A stretch of DNA of 64,000 nt from Algorimicrobium sediminis (lineage in GTDB: Bacteria; Bacteroidota; Bacteroidia; Flavobacteriales; Flavobacteriaceae): positions 8,160 through 72,159 of the forward strand of contig NZ_JBHULS010000008.1 in NCBI RefSeq assembly GCF_042684585.1, written 5' to 3'. This document shows, piece after piece, positions 44,352 to 54,839 of this stretch. Numbering within the stretch: the stretch's first letter is position 1; each line of letters starts with the position of its first letter. The position numbers were made by a program, and so were the translations under genes. The notes beneath the pieces were generated by a model that searched no databases, had not been told where the DNA came from, and saw nothing but the letters and a program-made list of their open reading frames with translations.

Positions 44352-46139
44352 TTATCGCACACCGTGCATTAAACGTTTTAATAATGGATTTAATACCACT
44401 GAAACTAAACCGACAGCAACAGGTACAATGGCAAAAATTAAGAAGAATACACCGAGTGAGTATTGTTCAGAAATTTTATCAATCATACCACCCATAGTAT
44501 TTGCTACTTTTTGCCCAACAGCAATAGCCAAATACCAAACCCCAAACATAAAACCAATCATTCGGGCAGGCACTAATTTACTTAAGTAGGACAAACCAAG
44601 CGGCGATAAACAAAGCTCGCCCATGGTGTGAAATAAATACGCTAGTATTAAGAAAATCATACTTACAGAGGCTGTTTTTGCTCCTGATGGAATATCGGAT
44701 GCGCCATAAGCTAAAATAGCAAAACCAAAGCCTAATAATATTAAACCAATGGCGTATTTCATAGCAGCACTCGGATTGTATTTACTCTCCCACCACTTTG
44801 AAAACAGCGGTGCCAAAGTAATAATGAAAAAGGAATTTAATATCCCAAACCAAGTAGCATCTACACGTAATTCTTCAGAAAATGACTTGTCGTAAATTCT
44901 ATAAATTACCAACCCCCAAACACCAATAAAAGCAATAGCCAACATCACATTGGACAAACCAATTTTAGTAAAGGTTTTCTTAAAGATTAGAATAATAACG
45001 TAGGTAATAATAATAAGCGGAATGGTGGTTAAAAGACCATCAATAATTTTAAAGACCGTAGCTGCACCCCCTACAAGTTCTCGGTTTGTATAATCGCTTG
45101 CAAATAAGGTCATGGAGCCCAAAGACTGCTCAAAAAACGCAAAAAAGAAAACCGTAAATAAGGCAAAAATGGATACGGCTACTAACCTATCGCGAACAAT
45201 TGGGATGTAGCGTGAAATACGACTAATTAACAGAACCAAAAACAAAATTAATGCCGTTAGTACAATAAAGTTAGAACCGGTTAAGCCCATAATCTCGAAA
45301 GGCAACATAGATGTTCCGCCAATTTTTTCAAGTGGATCGTTAAATAAATACAGCAAACCACCCACAGATGACAGAACAATTAAGGCTTTGTCCAGGGTAG
45401 TAAATGGATTTAATTTAGAAGCGGCCTCAACCTCTTCTTTTACAACTTCTGGGTCCGATGTATCCTCGCCTTCATGAAACACGACATCAACCTTTTTGGT
45501 TGGTGCTGCACCTACATCGCCAAATATTTTATGAGCAAATAAAAATTGCAGCATACCAAGTAGCATAAAAATTCCGGCTAAACCAAAGCCCCAATGCCAA
45601 CCGTAGTTTTCTGCTAAATACCCACAAAGCATCATTCCAAAAAATGCACCAGCATTAACACCCATATAAAATATGGTATAAGCACCATCCTTTTTGGACT
45701 CTCTGGTTTTGTACATTTCCGAGATAATAGAAGTAATATTAGGCTTAAAAAAACCAGTTCCCACTACTAACAAAGCCAGACCTAGGTAAAATGAACCGGT
45801 GGTTTCGAAAGCCATGGCAGCATGTCCAAGCGTCATGATAACACAACCAATAACTACGGCCATACGGTATCCTGTAAACTTATCGGCAATCCAGCCCCCA
45901 ATAATTGGTGTTAAATATAATAGCGACGCATAGGTACCTATTAAAGCTAATGCATGTTCTCGCGGCCAATCCCAACCTGGATTATCGCTCATCATCGGCG
46001 CTGTTAAGAAAAGAATAAGCAGGATACGCATGCCATAAAATGAAAAACGTTCCCACATTTCAGTAAAAAATAAAATAAAGAGTCCTACCGGGTGGCCAAG
46101 AACCGTGTCCTTAAATAGATTTTCAATGTCTGTGTTCAT
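44352..46139 (-). CDS. POT/PTR2-family proton-coupled peptide transporter
   Basis: A 595-residue major-facilitator protein for di- and tripeptides. It shows the POT motif FFTEMWERFSFYG near 24-36 (ExxERF), YTIFYMGVNAGAFFGMMLCGY, GWHWGFGLAGI and the C-terminal GELCLSPLGLSYLSKLVPARMIGFMFGVWYLA. An insertion of about 90 residues after the sixth helix carries two more hydrophobic segments, giving the 14-helix form typical of bacterial POTs. It is a paralogue of the next gene, 103 bp away. Confidence 0.95.
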   Translation of the reverse strand: MNTDIENLFKDTVLGHPVGLFILFFTEMWERFSFYGMRILLILFLTAPMMSDNPGWDWPREHALALIGTYASLLYLTPIIGGWIADKFTGYRMAVVIGCVIMTLGHAAMAFETTGSFYLGLALLVVGTGFFKPNITSIISEMYKTRESKKDGAYTIFYMGVNAGAFFGMMLCGYLAENYGWHWGFGLAGIFMLLGMLQFLFAHKIFGDVGAAPTKKVDVVFHEGEDTSDPEVVKEEVEAASKLNPFTTLDKALIVLSSVGGLLYLFNDPLEKIGGTSMLPFEIMGLTGSNFIVLTALILFLVLLISRISRYIPIVRDRLVAVSIFALFTVFFFAFFEQSLGSMTLFASDYTNRELVGGAATVFKIIDGLLTTIPLIIITYVIILIFKKTFTKIGLSNVMLAIAFIGVWGLVIYRIYDKSFSEELRVDATWFGILNSFFIITLAPLFSKWWESKYNPSAAMKYAIGLILLGFGFAILAYGASDIPSGAKTASVSMIFLILAYLFHTMGELCLSPLGLSYLSKLVPARMIGFMFGVWYLAIAVGQKVANTMGGMIDKISEQYSLGVFFLIFAIVPVAVGLVSVVLNPLLKRLMHGVR

Positions 46140-46242
46140 AGTATAATTTATTAGTATATAAAAAGCATATTAATAACGTAGGTGTTTATATGACTGGTGT
46201 TTAAAGCCCTCAATGTGCACATTTTAGGCCTAACGCCCGGCA

Positions 46243-47832
46243 CTACTCCACGCCATGCATTTTCTTTTTAAGCATAGGGTTTAGTAACATCATAATAACA
46301 GCTGCAGCGATTGGTATAACGGTAAATATTAAAAAGAAAGTGGACAAGCCGTATTTTTCAGAAATAGGATCGATGAAACTTCCCGTAAAACCGCCTAGCA
46401 AATTAGCAAAGAAATTAGCTGTAAACCAAATACCAAACATAAGGCTTACAAACTTTACAGGTGCTAATTTACTTACATACGACAAGCCAACTGGCGATAC
46501 GCACAATTCGCCCAGCGTGTGTAAAAAGTAAGCCGCTACCAAAAATAATAGGCTAACCGATGCTGTTTTCGCGCCATCTGGAATACCTGCGGCACCATAC
46601 GCTAACACCCCAAAACCTAAACCAACTAATAGCAAGCCAATGGCAAATTTAATAGGCCCAGACGGATTTAATTTACTTTCCCAAAGTTTAGAAAATAAGG
46701 GCGCAAATAGAATAATAAACAACGAGTTTAACACCGAAAACCACGAAGCTGGTACTTCGGTAGCATCCGATTGGAACTCTCTATTTAGCATCCAGATTAC
46801 AATACCCCAAATAATTATAAAACTGAAACCTAACAGAATATTTGCCAAGGCGTAATTTTGAAAGGTTTGTTTAAATAATAAAATTAAAACCCACGTTATA
46901 ACTAACATTGGCACCACGGTTATTATGGCATTAACAACCTTAAAAGTTAGAGCGGCACTGCCCTCTAGACCTCTGTCTGTATAGTCGGCTGCAAACACCG
47001 TCATGGAACCACCGGCCTGCTCGAAAGCCCACCAGAAAAAGATGACAAACAATGAAAACACACCAATAACCACCATGCGGTCTCTTACAACTTTGGAATT
47101 TTCTGCTTCTTCAATAGCATCTTCTATATCGTCGCCAATTTTCTCAACCCCATCCTCAATAACATCATCAAAATCTGCAGATTGTTTAGGCGATAACCCA
47201 ATACTTCCAAATATTTTTTGTGTGAAAAAGAATTGTAACATGCCTAAAAGCATAAAAATACCTGCTAGACCAAAGCCATAATGCCAGCCTACATTTTCGC
47301 CAATGTAGCCGCACAATAAAATGCCTAAAAAAGCACCGGCATTAATACCCATATAGAAAATGGTGTATCCAGAATCCTTTTCTTTGCCTTGGTTTTTGTA
47401 CAACTGTCCTACCATGGACGAAATATTTGGTTTAAAAAAGCCGTTTCCAACAATTAAAAAGGACAAACCTAGATAAAAGAAAATGGGTGTAATACCCTCT
47501 AGAGCCATGGACGCATGACCTAGCGTCATGATAAAGGCACCCAGCACGACTGCACGCCGGTAGCCCATAAATTTATCAGCAATAAAACCACCTATTATAG
47601 GTGTTAGAAAAACAAGACCGGTATACCAACCATATAGCACTAGGGCATCTGCTCGAGACCATTCCCAACCACCATCTATAAGTGAGGATACCAAGAAAAG
47701 AACCAATAAGGCGCGCATACCATAATAAGAAAAACGCTCCCACATTTCTGTAAAAAACAATACAAACAATCCAGAAGGATGGCCCAGAACTGTTTTTTGA
47801 TTCTCAATAGATCCTCCAAATTTATATTCCAT
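46243..47832 (-). CDS. POT/PTR2-family peptide transporter, shorter paralogue
   Basis: A 529-residue protein with the same signatures as its neighbour: FFTEMWERFSYYG, YTIFYMGINAGAFLGILLCGY, GELCVSPVGLSYVSKLAP. The central insertion is shorter and acidic (DDVIEDGVEKIGDDIED) and lacks the extra hydrophobic pair, so 12 helices are predicted. The two proteins may differ in substrate or regulation. It follows the DPP-IV-like gene by 71 bp. Confidence 0.95.
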   Translation of the reverse strand: MEYKFGGSIENQKTVLGHPSGLFVLFFTEMWERFSYYGMRALLVLFLVSSLIDGGWEWSRADALVLYGWYTGLVFLTPIIGGFIADKFMGYRRAVVLGAFIMTLGHASMALEGITPIFFYLGLSFLIVGNGFFKPNISSMVGQLYKNQGKEKDSGYTIFYMGINAGAFLGILLCGYIGENVGWHYGFGLAGIFMLLGMLQFFFTQKIFGSIGLSPKQSADFDDVIEDGVEKIGDDIEDAIEEAENSKVVRDRMVVIGVFSLFVIFFWWAFEQAGGSMTVFAADYTDRGLEGSAALTFKVVNAIITVVPMLVITWVLILLFKQTFQNYALANILLGFSFIIIWGIVIWMLNREFQSDATEVPASWFSVLNSLFIILFAPLFSKLWESKLNPSGPIKFAIGLLLVGLGFGVLAYGAAGIPDGAKTASVSLLFLVAAYFLHTLGELCVSPVGLSYVSKLAPVKFVSLMFGIWFTANFFANLLGGFTGSFIDPISEKYGLSTFFLIFTVIPIAAAVIMMLLNPMLKKKMHGVE

Positions 47833-47903
47833 AATAAGTAATATTAGTTAGTGTTAGTGTTAGTGTAAATTTTTAATTGCTTTAAGCTGTCCTAAAACGC
47901 TCT

Positions 47904-50084
47904 TTAATTCCCCAATGTTCTATCAATAAAATTGGTCATTTTAGTATATAAATGTAATCTGGTATTTCCGCCGTAAATACCATGATTTTTATCCGGATAA
48001 ATCATCCACTCAAACTGCTTGTTGGCCTGAACTAAAGCTTCTACCATGCGCATTGTGTTTTGTACATGCACGTTATCATCTCCGGTGCCATGTATTAAAA
48101 GGTAGTCGCCTTTCAGTTTGTCTACGTGATTAATAGGCGAATTATCGTCGTAACCACTTGGGTTTTCTTGTGGCGTTGTCATGTAGCGCTCGGTATAAAT
48201 AGTATCGTAAAAGCGCCAGCTTGTAACCGGTGCTACAGCAATAGCCATTTTAAAAACATCATTACCCTTCAGTAAGGCGTTACTACTCATAAAACCGCCA
48301 TAACTCCAACCCCAAATGCCTATTCGGGCGGCATCAATATAAGCTTGTGCTCCAAGTTTTCTAGCGGCTTCTATTTGATCTGCTACTTCGTATTTACCCA
48401 ATTCATTTTGTGTTACTTTTTTAAAGTCGGCTCCTTTATAGCCGGTACCACGCCCATCAATACACACCACAATATATCCTTTTTGTGCTAATAGCTGGTA
48501 CCAATAATCGTTAGCAGCATGCCAAGAATTTGCAACGCTTTGAGAACCAGGTCCGGAATACTGATACATAAACAAAGGATAGGTTTTTGTTGCATCGAAG
48601 TTTGGTGGTTTTACCATCCACATATTTAAATCGTTACCATTAACGTGTATGGTTGAAAACTGTTTCTCTGCCATTTGATAATCCGCCAACTTTTCTTGTA
48701 ATTTGGCGTTATCTTTTATGCGTTTTATTTCTTTTCCATTTTTAGCGTAATGTAAGGTATACACTGGTGGTGTGGACACACTGGAATAAGTGTTTATAAA
48801 GTACGTAAAATCGGCACTAAAGGCAGCACTATTTGTACCCGTATCAGTAGTTAAACGTGTTTTATTACGACCATTAAGTTTTATGGCATATACATCCCGA
48901 TTAATAGAGCCATTTTCTGTAGACTGATAAAATATAGTGTTGTGTTTGTCATCAAACCCATAGTAATTGGTTACTTCCCAATTTCCTTTGGTAACCTGAC
49001 TAATTAATTCACCTTCTTTGCTGTAGTGATAAATGTGATTAAAACCATCTTTTTCACTTGTCCAAATAAAACTATTGTCTTTTAAGAATGTTAAATTATC
49101 TGTCACATCAATGTAGGCAGAATCGCGCTCCTTTAAAATAATTTGAGACTGGTTGGATGCCGCGTTTACAAGCCACAAATCCAATTCATTTTGGTGTCTC
49201 TTCATTACCTGTGCGCTTAACAAATCTGGATTGTTAGTCCATGTAAGCCTTGGTATGTACAAATCGCTATCCGCGTAGTTAAATTCTACATCTTGCGTGG
49301 TATTAGCCGCCACATCGTAAATATGTAAAGACACTTTTGCATTGGCCTCCCCCGCTTTTGGATATTTAAATACATGTTGGGTTTGGTACAAATCCGTACC
49401 ATACACATCCATAGAAAACTCGGGCACTTCCGTTTCATCAAAACGAATAAATGCTATTTTGTTGCTAGCCGCATTCCATTCAAAAGCTCTTACAAAGGCA
49501 AATTCTTCCTCATAAACCCAGTCTGTAATACCATTTATTATTTTATTTTTTTCACCATCGAAAGTAATTTGTTGGGTAACACCTGTTTGTAAATCTTTTA
49601 CAAAAAGGTTATTTTGATAACCATAAGCTATTTTGGTTCCATCAGGAGAAAAAGTAGGTTCTTGAATTTTTTCAACAGCCACTAATTCCAGTACGTTGGT
49701 ATTCAAATTATACACGTAATATTTGCCCAATGTAGAACGTCTAAAAATAGGCGTTACTTCCGTAGCTAAAAGTATTTGTGTTTCATCTGCACTAAAAGTA
49801 TAATCGGAAAAGCGATCTAAACCTTCCAAATTGGCAGCATTTACTAATGTTTTGTTTTTATTTGATGTTTTGTAGTCGTAAACATCTATTTGAGTTGTAC
49901 CCGACGCCCTGTCAAAATTTAATACGGAATATTGTTTTCCGTTGTTCATGGAATGCAAGGCATCCAAACGTTCTGTTCTAAAATTTCCGGACCAAATAGC
50001 TTCAAGAGAAAACTTTTTATTTTGAGCTGTTGCAAAAAGCCCTGATATAAAGCAAACTAACAGAAGTTGTTTTGTGTATGTCAT
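47904..50084 (-). CDS. Dipeptidyl peptidase IV-like serine peptidase (S9B)
   Basis: 726 residues from the Met at 50084, which starts a clear signal peptide (MTYTKQLLLVCFISGLFATAQ); the longer frame adds 24 unlikely residues. The N-terminal beta-propeller (DPPIV_N) is followed by the alpha/beta hydrolase domain. The catalytic triad is visible: Ser in GWSYGG (about 593), Asp in GTGDDNVH (about 666) and His in DKNHGIYGG (about 700). The propeller has a double-Glu motif YEEEFAFVRAF, typical of dipeptidyl peptidases. It removes N-terminal X-Pro or X-Ala dipeptides outside the inner membrane and sits next to two di/tripeptide transporters. Confidence 0.95.
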   Translation of the reverse strand: MTYTKQLLLVCFISGLFATAQNKKFSLEAIWSGNFRTERLDALHSMNNGKQYSVLNFDRASGTTQIDVYDYKTSNKNKTLVNAANLEGLDRFSDYTFSADETQILLATEVTPIFRRSTLGKYYVYNLNTNVLELVAVEKIQEPTFSPDGTKIAYGYQNNLFVKDLQTGVTQQITFDGEKNKIINGITDWVYEEEFAFVRAFEWNAASNKIAFIRFDETEVPEFSMDVYGTDLYQTQHVFKYPKAGEANAKVSLHIYDVAANTTQDVEFNYADSDLYIPRLTWTNNPDLLSAQVMKRHQNELDLWLVNAASNQSQIILKERDSAYIDVTDNLTFLKDNSFIWTSEKDGFNHIYHYSKEGELISQVTKGNWEVTNYYGFDDKHNTIFYQSTENGSINRDVYAIKLNGRNKTRLTTDTGTNSAAFSADFTYFINTYSSVSTPPVYTLHYAKNGKEIKRIKDNAKLQEKLADYQMAEKQFSTIHVNGNDLNMWMVKPPNFDATKTYPLFMYQYSGPGSQSVANSWHAANDYWYQLLAQKGYIVVCIDGRGTGYKGADFKKVTQNELGKYEVADQIEAARKLGAQAYIDAARIGIWGWSYGGFMSSNALLKGNDVFKMAIAVAPVTSWRFYDTIYTERYMTTPQENPSGYDDNSPINHVDKLKGDYLLIHGTGDDNVHVQNTMRMVEALVQANKQFEWMIYPDKNHGIYGGNTRLHLYTKMTNFIDRTLGN

Positions 50085-50194
50085 TAAAAATAAATTTTGG
50101 CATAAAATGATGTCAAGTTTACTAAAAAATACGCAAAAAACCGTATTTATTAACACTTAAATACAGATAGCCTCCAGAACTCAATCAATAATAC

Positions 50195-50202
50195 TATCTT
50201 TG
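50195..50202 (+). promoter_or_regulatory. -7 box of the HMG-CoA reductase gene
   Basis: TATCTTTG fits TAnnTTTG and lies 19 bp before the ATG at 50222. No clear -33 TTG is visible. Confidence 0.5.
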
Positions 50203-50221
50203 CCACCCAAATATAATACAA

Positions 50222-51538
50222 ATGAATACCCCTGTTACTGGTTTTTCAAAACTATCGAAATCTGAAAAAATTGATTGGATTGTTAGCAATTATTTCACGC
50301 ATAAACAAGCGGCCAAGGACCTTTTAATGAATTATTGGAATGCAGATGCCAAACTTCAGCAACTGCATGATGAGTTTATTGAAAACACCATTACAAACTA
50401 CTATTTACCTTTTGGCGTAGCACCAAATTTTTTAATAAACGGGAAGCTTTTAACCATTCCTATGGCTATTGAAGAAAGTTCTGTAGTAGCTGCCGCCAGT
50501 AAAGCGGCGAAATTTTGGTTAGATAGAGGGGGCTTTAAAACCCAAGTTATTGGTACCACTAAAATTGGACAGGTGCATTTTATGTTTCATGGTGACACCA
50601 AAAAACTCGAAACTTTTTTTAACCACATAAAACCACAACTACTAGCAGATACCCAAGCCATAACTGCCAATATGAACAAACGCGGTGGTGGTATTTTAGA
50701 TATAAGCCTACGCGATAAAACAACGGAGTTATCGGGCTATTACCAATTGCATGTTTCTTTTGAAACGCTAAATGCTATGGGGGCCAATTTTATAAACTCT
50801 TGTTTGGAGCAATTTGCAACCACTTTAAAGCGGGAAGCCTTGTTATATGAAGGGTTTTCGGAATCGGAAAAGCAGATACAAGTTATTATGAGTATCCTAT
50901 CTAATTATGTTCCGGAATGTTTGGTACGCGCAGAGGTGTCTTGTCCTGTTACAGAGTTAACAGATGGTACACATACAAACGCCGAAGCTTTTGCTAAACG
51001 TTTTGTTCAAGCCGTTAAAATTGCCGAAATAGAGCCATACCGTGCAGTAACGCATAATAAAGGTATTATGAATGGCATTGATGCCGTTGTATTAGCTACC
51101 GGAAACGATTTTCGCGCCGTAGAAGCTGGCATCCACGCTTATGCCGCACGTAATGGCGCATATAGCAGTTTAACCCACGCCGAAATAAACGATGGTATTT
51201 TTAGGTTTTGGATTGAAATACCGTTGGCTTTAGGTACCGTAGGCGGCCTTACTGGCCTACATCCGCTAGTAACATTTGCATTGGAGTTACTACAAAAACC
51301 CAGCGCTAAAGAACTTATGGAAATAGTAGCCGTAGCTGGATTAGCTCAAAACTTTGCAGCCTTAAAATCGCTTACCACTACAGGTATTCAAGAAGGCCAT
51401 ATGAAAATGCATTTAATGAATATTTTAAACCAGTTTCAAGCATCGGATACTGAAAAAAATCAGATTATTGCACACTTTAAAAACCATGTAGTCACCCATA
51501 GAGCTGTTGTAGAAGCCCTAGAAAACTTACGGAAGTAA
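50222..51538 (+). CDS. Hydroxymethylglutaryl-CoA reductase (class II)
   Basis: A 438-residue enzyme converting HMG-CoA to mevalonate. Motifs: ENTITNYYLPFGVAPNFLINGK, AIEESSVVAAASKAAKFW with the catalytic Glu, NKGIMNGIDAVVLATGNDFRAVEAG with the catalytic Lys and Asp, and a C-terminal ALETLQKPSA-like segment (ALELLQKPSAKEL) and EGHMKMHL with the catalytic His. Class II enzymes are the soluble bacterial type; Flavobacteriia make isoprenoids by the mevalonate route. It lies 12 bp before the GHMP kinase. Confidence 0.95.
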   Translation: MNTPVTGFSKLSKSEKIDWIVSNYFTHKQAAKDLLMNYWNADAKLQQLHDEFIENTITNYYLPFGVAPNFLINGKLLTIPMAIEESSVVAAASKAAKFWLDRGGFKTQVIGTTKIGQVHFMFHGDTKKLETFFNHIKPQLLADTQAITANMNKRGGGILDISLRDKTTELSGYYQLHVSFETLNAMGANFINSCLEQFATTLKREALLYEGFSESEKQIQVIMSILSNYVPECLVRAEVSCPVTELTDGTHTNAEAFAKRFVQAVKIAEIEPYRAVTHNKGIMNGIDAVVLATGNDFRAVEAGIHAYAARNGAYSSLTHAEINDGIFRFWIEIPLALGTVGGLTGLHPLVTFALELLQKPSAKELMEIVAVAGLAQNFAALKSLTTTGIQEGHMKMHLMNILNQFQASDTEKNQIIAHFKNHVVTHRAVVEALENLRK

Positions 51539-51550
51539 ATTAGCAGCGTT

Positions 51551-52453
51551 ATGACAAACTACTACAGCCATGGCAAAGTACTTCTTACAGGAGAATATGT
51601 AGTTCTAGACGGCGCGCTAGCCTTGGCACTTCCAACCATATACGGGCAGTCGCTAGCAGTAAGCCCACAAACAACTAACACCATAATTTGGAAAAGCACC
51701 GACAACCACAATCAGGTTTGGTTTGAAGAATTGTTTAGCATACAGGCAGACAAAACATTAGTTGCCGCGAGCACACATCCTGTATCCCAACGTTTGAATC
51801 AGATTTTAAAGGCCGCTAAAGCACTTAACCCTTCATTTTTAACTACGGGTTGCCACGTAACCAGTAAACTTAATTTCCCGAGAAATTGGGGCTTGGGTTC
51901 ATCTTCAACCCTTATTAATAATATAGCCAATTGGGCGGGCGTAAACCCTTATATTTTATTGCAGCAAACGTTTGGTGGCAGTGGTTACGATATTGCCTGC
52001 GCCCAACATGGTAAGCCTTTAACGTATAACTTAAATAACCAAACGCGTATAGTTAAGCCCATTGCTTTTAATCCGGTATTTCAATCGGATTTGTATTTCG
52101 TTTATTTGAATAAAAAGCAAGACAGCCGCGAAGGCATTGCCTCGTACAAAGCGGCAAGCCATTATAACAAAAAGGCTGTAGCAGCTATTACCGCTATAAC
52201 AGATCAAGTTGTTACTTGCAACAATTTAGGGGAATTTCAAGATTTAATGGAAAGGCATGAAACCATTATTTCCAATATAATAAAGCAACCACCCGTAAAA
52301 ACGCGTTTATTTCCCGATTTCCCGGGCGCTATTAAAAGTTTAGGCGCTTGGGGAGGTGATTTTGTTTTGGTAGCTAGTACTAGCAATCCAGCTACATACT
52401 TTGCTAAAAAAGGCTACAAAACCGTGTTACCCTATACCGATTTTATTTTATAA
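51551..52453 (+). CDS. GYDIA-family GHMP kinase
   Basis: A 300-residue GHMP-superfamily small-molecule kinase. It has SHGKVLLTGEYVVLDGALALALP at 5-27, the ATP glycine loop NWGLGSSSTLINNIANWA around 116-133, and the name-giving GGSGYDIACAQHG around 145-157. The GYDIA family has no proven substrate. Relatives are mevalonate and phosphomevalonate kinases, and the gene directly follows HMG-CoA reductase, so mevalonate kinase activity is the best guess. Confidence 0.9.
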   Translation: MTNYYSHGKVLLTGEYVVLDGALALALPTIYGQSLAVSPQTTNTIIWKSTDNHNQVWFEELFSIQADKTLVAASTHPVSQRLNQILKAAKALNPSFLTTGCHVTSKLNFPRNWGLGSSSTLINNIANWAGVNPYILLQQTFGGSGYDIACAQHGKPLTYNLNNQTRIVKPIAFNPVFQSDLYFVYLNKKQDSREGIASYKAASHYNKKAVAAITAITDQVVTCNNLGEFQDLMERHETIISNIIKQPPVKTRLFPDFPGAIKSLGAWGGDFVLVASTSNPATYFAKKGYKTVLPYTDFIL

Positions 52454-52556
52454 AAATCATTAAATAATTTCGTGTATAACAAGTTAGTAATACGTTCAAA
52501 AAGTGTGTTTACAACACGGGTAAAAGCCAAATTTGCATACCTTATTACATAAGCCA

Positions 52557-52588
52557 AAAAAGGGTTTTACACACGTAAAACCCTTTTT
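52557..52588. terminator. Bidirectional terminator between the kinase and ppiD
   Basis: A perfect 14-bp stem (52557-52570 with 52575-52588) around a four-base loop, with A and T runs at the ends. It serves both convergent genes. Confidence 0.9.
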
Positions 52589-52616
52589 GATTAAAATAAT
52601 TTAAGTACTAATTAAA

Positions 52617-54740
52617 TTATTGAACTGTTTTAGCTCTGTTATCCTCAATTTCAGCAGCCTCTTTAAGAGCCGGATACAATAAAGAATTTACAGAATTTAC
52701 TTTTTCGCTTTGCACCTGATTGGCAAAACCTTGATAATTATCTAGGGCTACGGCAGGCGTCAATTTCTCTAAACGCACCATATAAACGCCTTTATCGCCT
52801 TCAATTAATTTAGATGTTTGTCCTTCTTTCATTCCAAAGGCATAGCCAACTACTTTAGGTTCGTTACCTGCACCAGAAATAGTAGGTGTTACCATACTTA
52901 AGGCAAGCGCAGAGCGTACGCTTGTATTTTCTGCAGCCGCTAAATCCTCTAGAGTTGAAGCCGACACGCGACTTTTTATTTGTGCTGCTTTTTTCTCTTT
53001 ACGTAAAATAGGTAATACGGTAACAGAGGCATCTTCCGTTTTCATTAAGCCAGCTTTATTTTTAGCCACTAACTGTACAATAGCGTAACCACCAGGCACA
53101 TTAAAACGTTTATAATCGCCCACCTCTGTGGCATCCTCAAAAGCCCAACGTGTTATGGCACGCTGATTCCCTAAACCTGGAATGTTCTCGTCTAAAACTT
53201 TAACCGTATTAACAGGACGTACCGTGTAATTTTTTTCTGCAGCCAAATCGGCAAAATCTGTTTTCTCGATGCCAATTTCGAAATTTGAAGCGTTTCTAAA
53301 CACCTCGTTCACCGTTTGTTCAGAAGGCTCAATTTTTCTTGCTATGGTTCCTATTTTAACAGCACGTTGCTTATTTTTTTGTCCTAAAATTTCAATGATA
53401 TGAAAACCGAAATCTGTTTTTACCACACCTATAGCGCCGTCTTCGCTTTCAAAAGCAAAATCTCTAAACTCTGGCACCATCGTGTTATAAGTAAACCAGT
53501 CTAAAACACCCTCTTTTTCATTACTAACTGTATCTGCAGAAAAATCTAAAAGCGACACAAATTTTCCTGTGTCGGCCTTAATTACTTGCATTAAGCTATC
53601 GGCTGTTTTTTTCGCTTCTGCTTCGGTTTGAGTGGTTGTTTCTGTTTGTGAACGCGAACCTACAAATGGTATTAAAATATGTCTTGCTTTAACAGAATCT
53701 GGCAATTGTGCTACGGCCACCATTTTGGTTAACTTTACAAAACCATTGTCTTTGTAAGGTCCGTAAACTTCGCCAACATTTAAATTAAAAATAGCTTCAG
53801 CTACTGCCTCTGGTAAAGCAGTTTTTTTAATAAAACGGTTATCGAATTTTACATCGGAGTTGGCCACAAAATTGATGTAATTAGCGTGCTCGGTTACATT
53901 TGAGAACGCAGGAATTGTATCGGTAACACCATTTACATATTCCACTTGTGCCTCTTTGTATTTTGCAACTTCGTTTTCCAATTCTTGAATATCGGCAACA
54001 GAGGCTTCTTCCTTAAACATAACATATTGTAAATCGCGGGACGCCTCCACTTCAAACTGCTTTCTGTTCTTTTTCATGTAAGCCTCAATTTCAGATTTTG
54101 AAACGGCCACGGTACTATCTGGAATAGCACTGTAAGGAATTTGCACATATTTAATATCTGCCTTGTCTCCTTCTAGTTTATGCTCCAACTTGCCCTCTGC
54201 TAAAGTACCAATCATACCAGCTTTAACCATGTTAAAATAGTTTTGTTGTAAAGCAGTTGTTGCTACAGATGTTTCGTAATCTACCCACTGCTGGTAAGCA
54301 GCTGCAGAGGTAGCTTTTAAATTGGCAATGTATTCGGTTAGTTTGTTATCGTCAAACAAGCCTGCTTCATTCTGAAAATCTGGGTTAGACGCTAAATTGG
54401 TACGCAAAATATCGCGCATTTGGTCTCTTTCTACGGTAATACCCAAGGTTTGAAATTGCGTTTCCAGTACAGCATTACGCACTTCTTGTTCCCAAACACG
54501 GTTCATAACTTGTGTTTGTGTAGCCTGACCACCCATTTGTCTGGTAGCGTTTTCCACTTTCATTAGAAAATCTTCGCGTAAAATATCTTTGCCATTTATG
54601 GTAGCCACTACATTTTGAGATTTAGCGGAAAGGGCATCGCTATTACGAAGCAAATCTGATAAAACAAAGGCAAATAATGCCAATGCAATGATGAGTATCA
54701 GGAAAAGTGAACGTTGTCTGATTTTATTTAAAACTGCCAT
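52617..54740 (-). CDS. Membrane-anchored peptidyl-prolyl isomerase (SurA/PpiD type)
   Basis: A 707-residue periplasmic foldase. One N-terminal membrane helix (about 11-33, SLFLILIIALALFAFVL) anchors it. A SurA_N-like region, a parvulin domain (about 340-455, KARHILIPF...) and a second weaker PPIase-like domain follow. It helps fold outer-membrane and secreted proteins. It is downstream of the CNNM-type gene in the same direction. Confidence 0.92.
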   Translation of the reverse strand: MAVLNKIRQRSLFLILIIALALFAFVLSDLLRNSDALSAKSQNVVATINGKDILREDFLMKVENATRQMGGQATQTQVMNRVWEQEVRNAVLETQFQTLGITVERDQMRDILRTNLASNPDFQNEAGLFDDNKLTEYIANLKATSAAAYQQWVDYETSVATTALQQNYFNMVKAGMIGTLAEGKLEHKLEGDKADIKYVQIPYSAIPDSTVAVSKSEIEAYMKKNRKQFEVEASRDLQYVMFKEEASVADIQELENEVAKYKEAQVEYVNGVTDTIPAFSNVTEHANYINFVANSDVKFDNRFIKKTALPEAVAEAIFNLNVGEVYGPYKDNGFVKLTKMVAVAQLPDSVKARHILIPFVGSRSQTETTTQTEAEAKKTADSLMQVIKADTGKFVSLLDFSADTVSNEKEGVLDWFTYNTMVPEFRDFAFESEDGAIGVVKTDFGFHIIEILGQKNKQRAVKIGTIARKIEPSEQTVNEVFRNASNFEIGIEKTDFADLAAEKNYTVRPVNTVKVLDENIPGLGNQRAITRWAFEDATEVGDYKRFNVPGGYAIVQLVAKNKAGLMKTEDASVTVLPILRKEKKAAQIKSRVSASTLEDLAAAENTSVRSALALSMVTPTISGAGNEPKVVGYAFGMKEGQTSKLIEGDKGVYMVRLEKLTPAVALDNYQGFANQVQSEKVNSVNSLLYPALKEAAEIEDNRAKTVQ

Positions 54741-54839
54741 CTGTTATTTAAATTTTTTACAATATAGTGCGCGAAAATACCATTTTCTATTTAATTATGA
54801 AAGGAGAATTTTGTATTAATTGGTTTAATATTTGGGATA

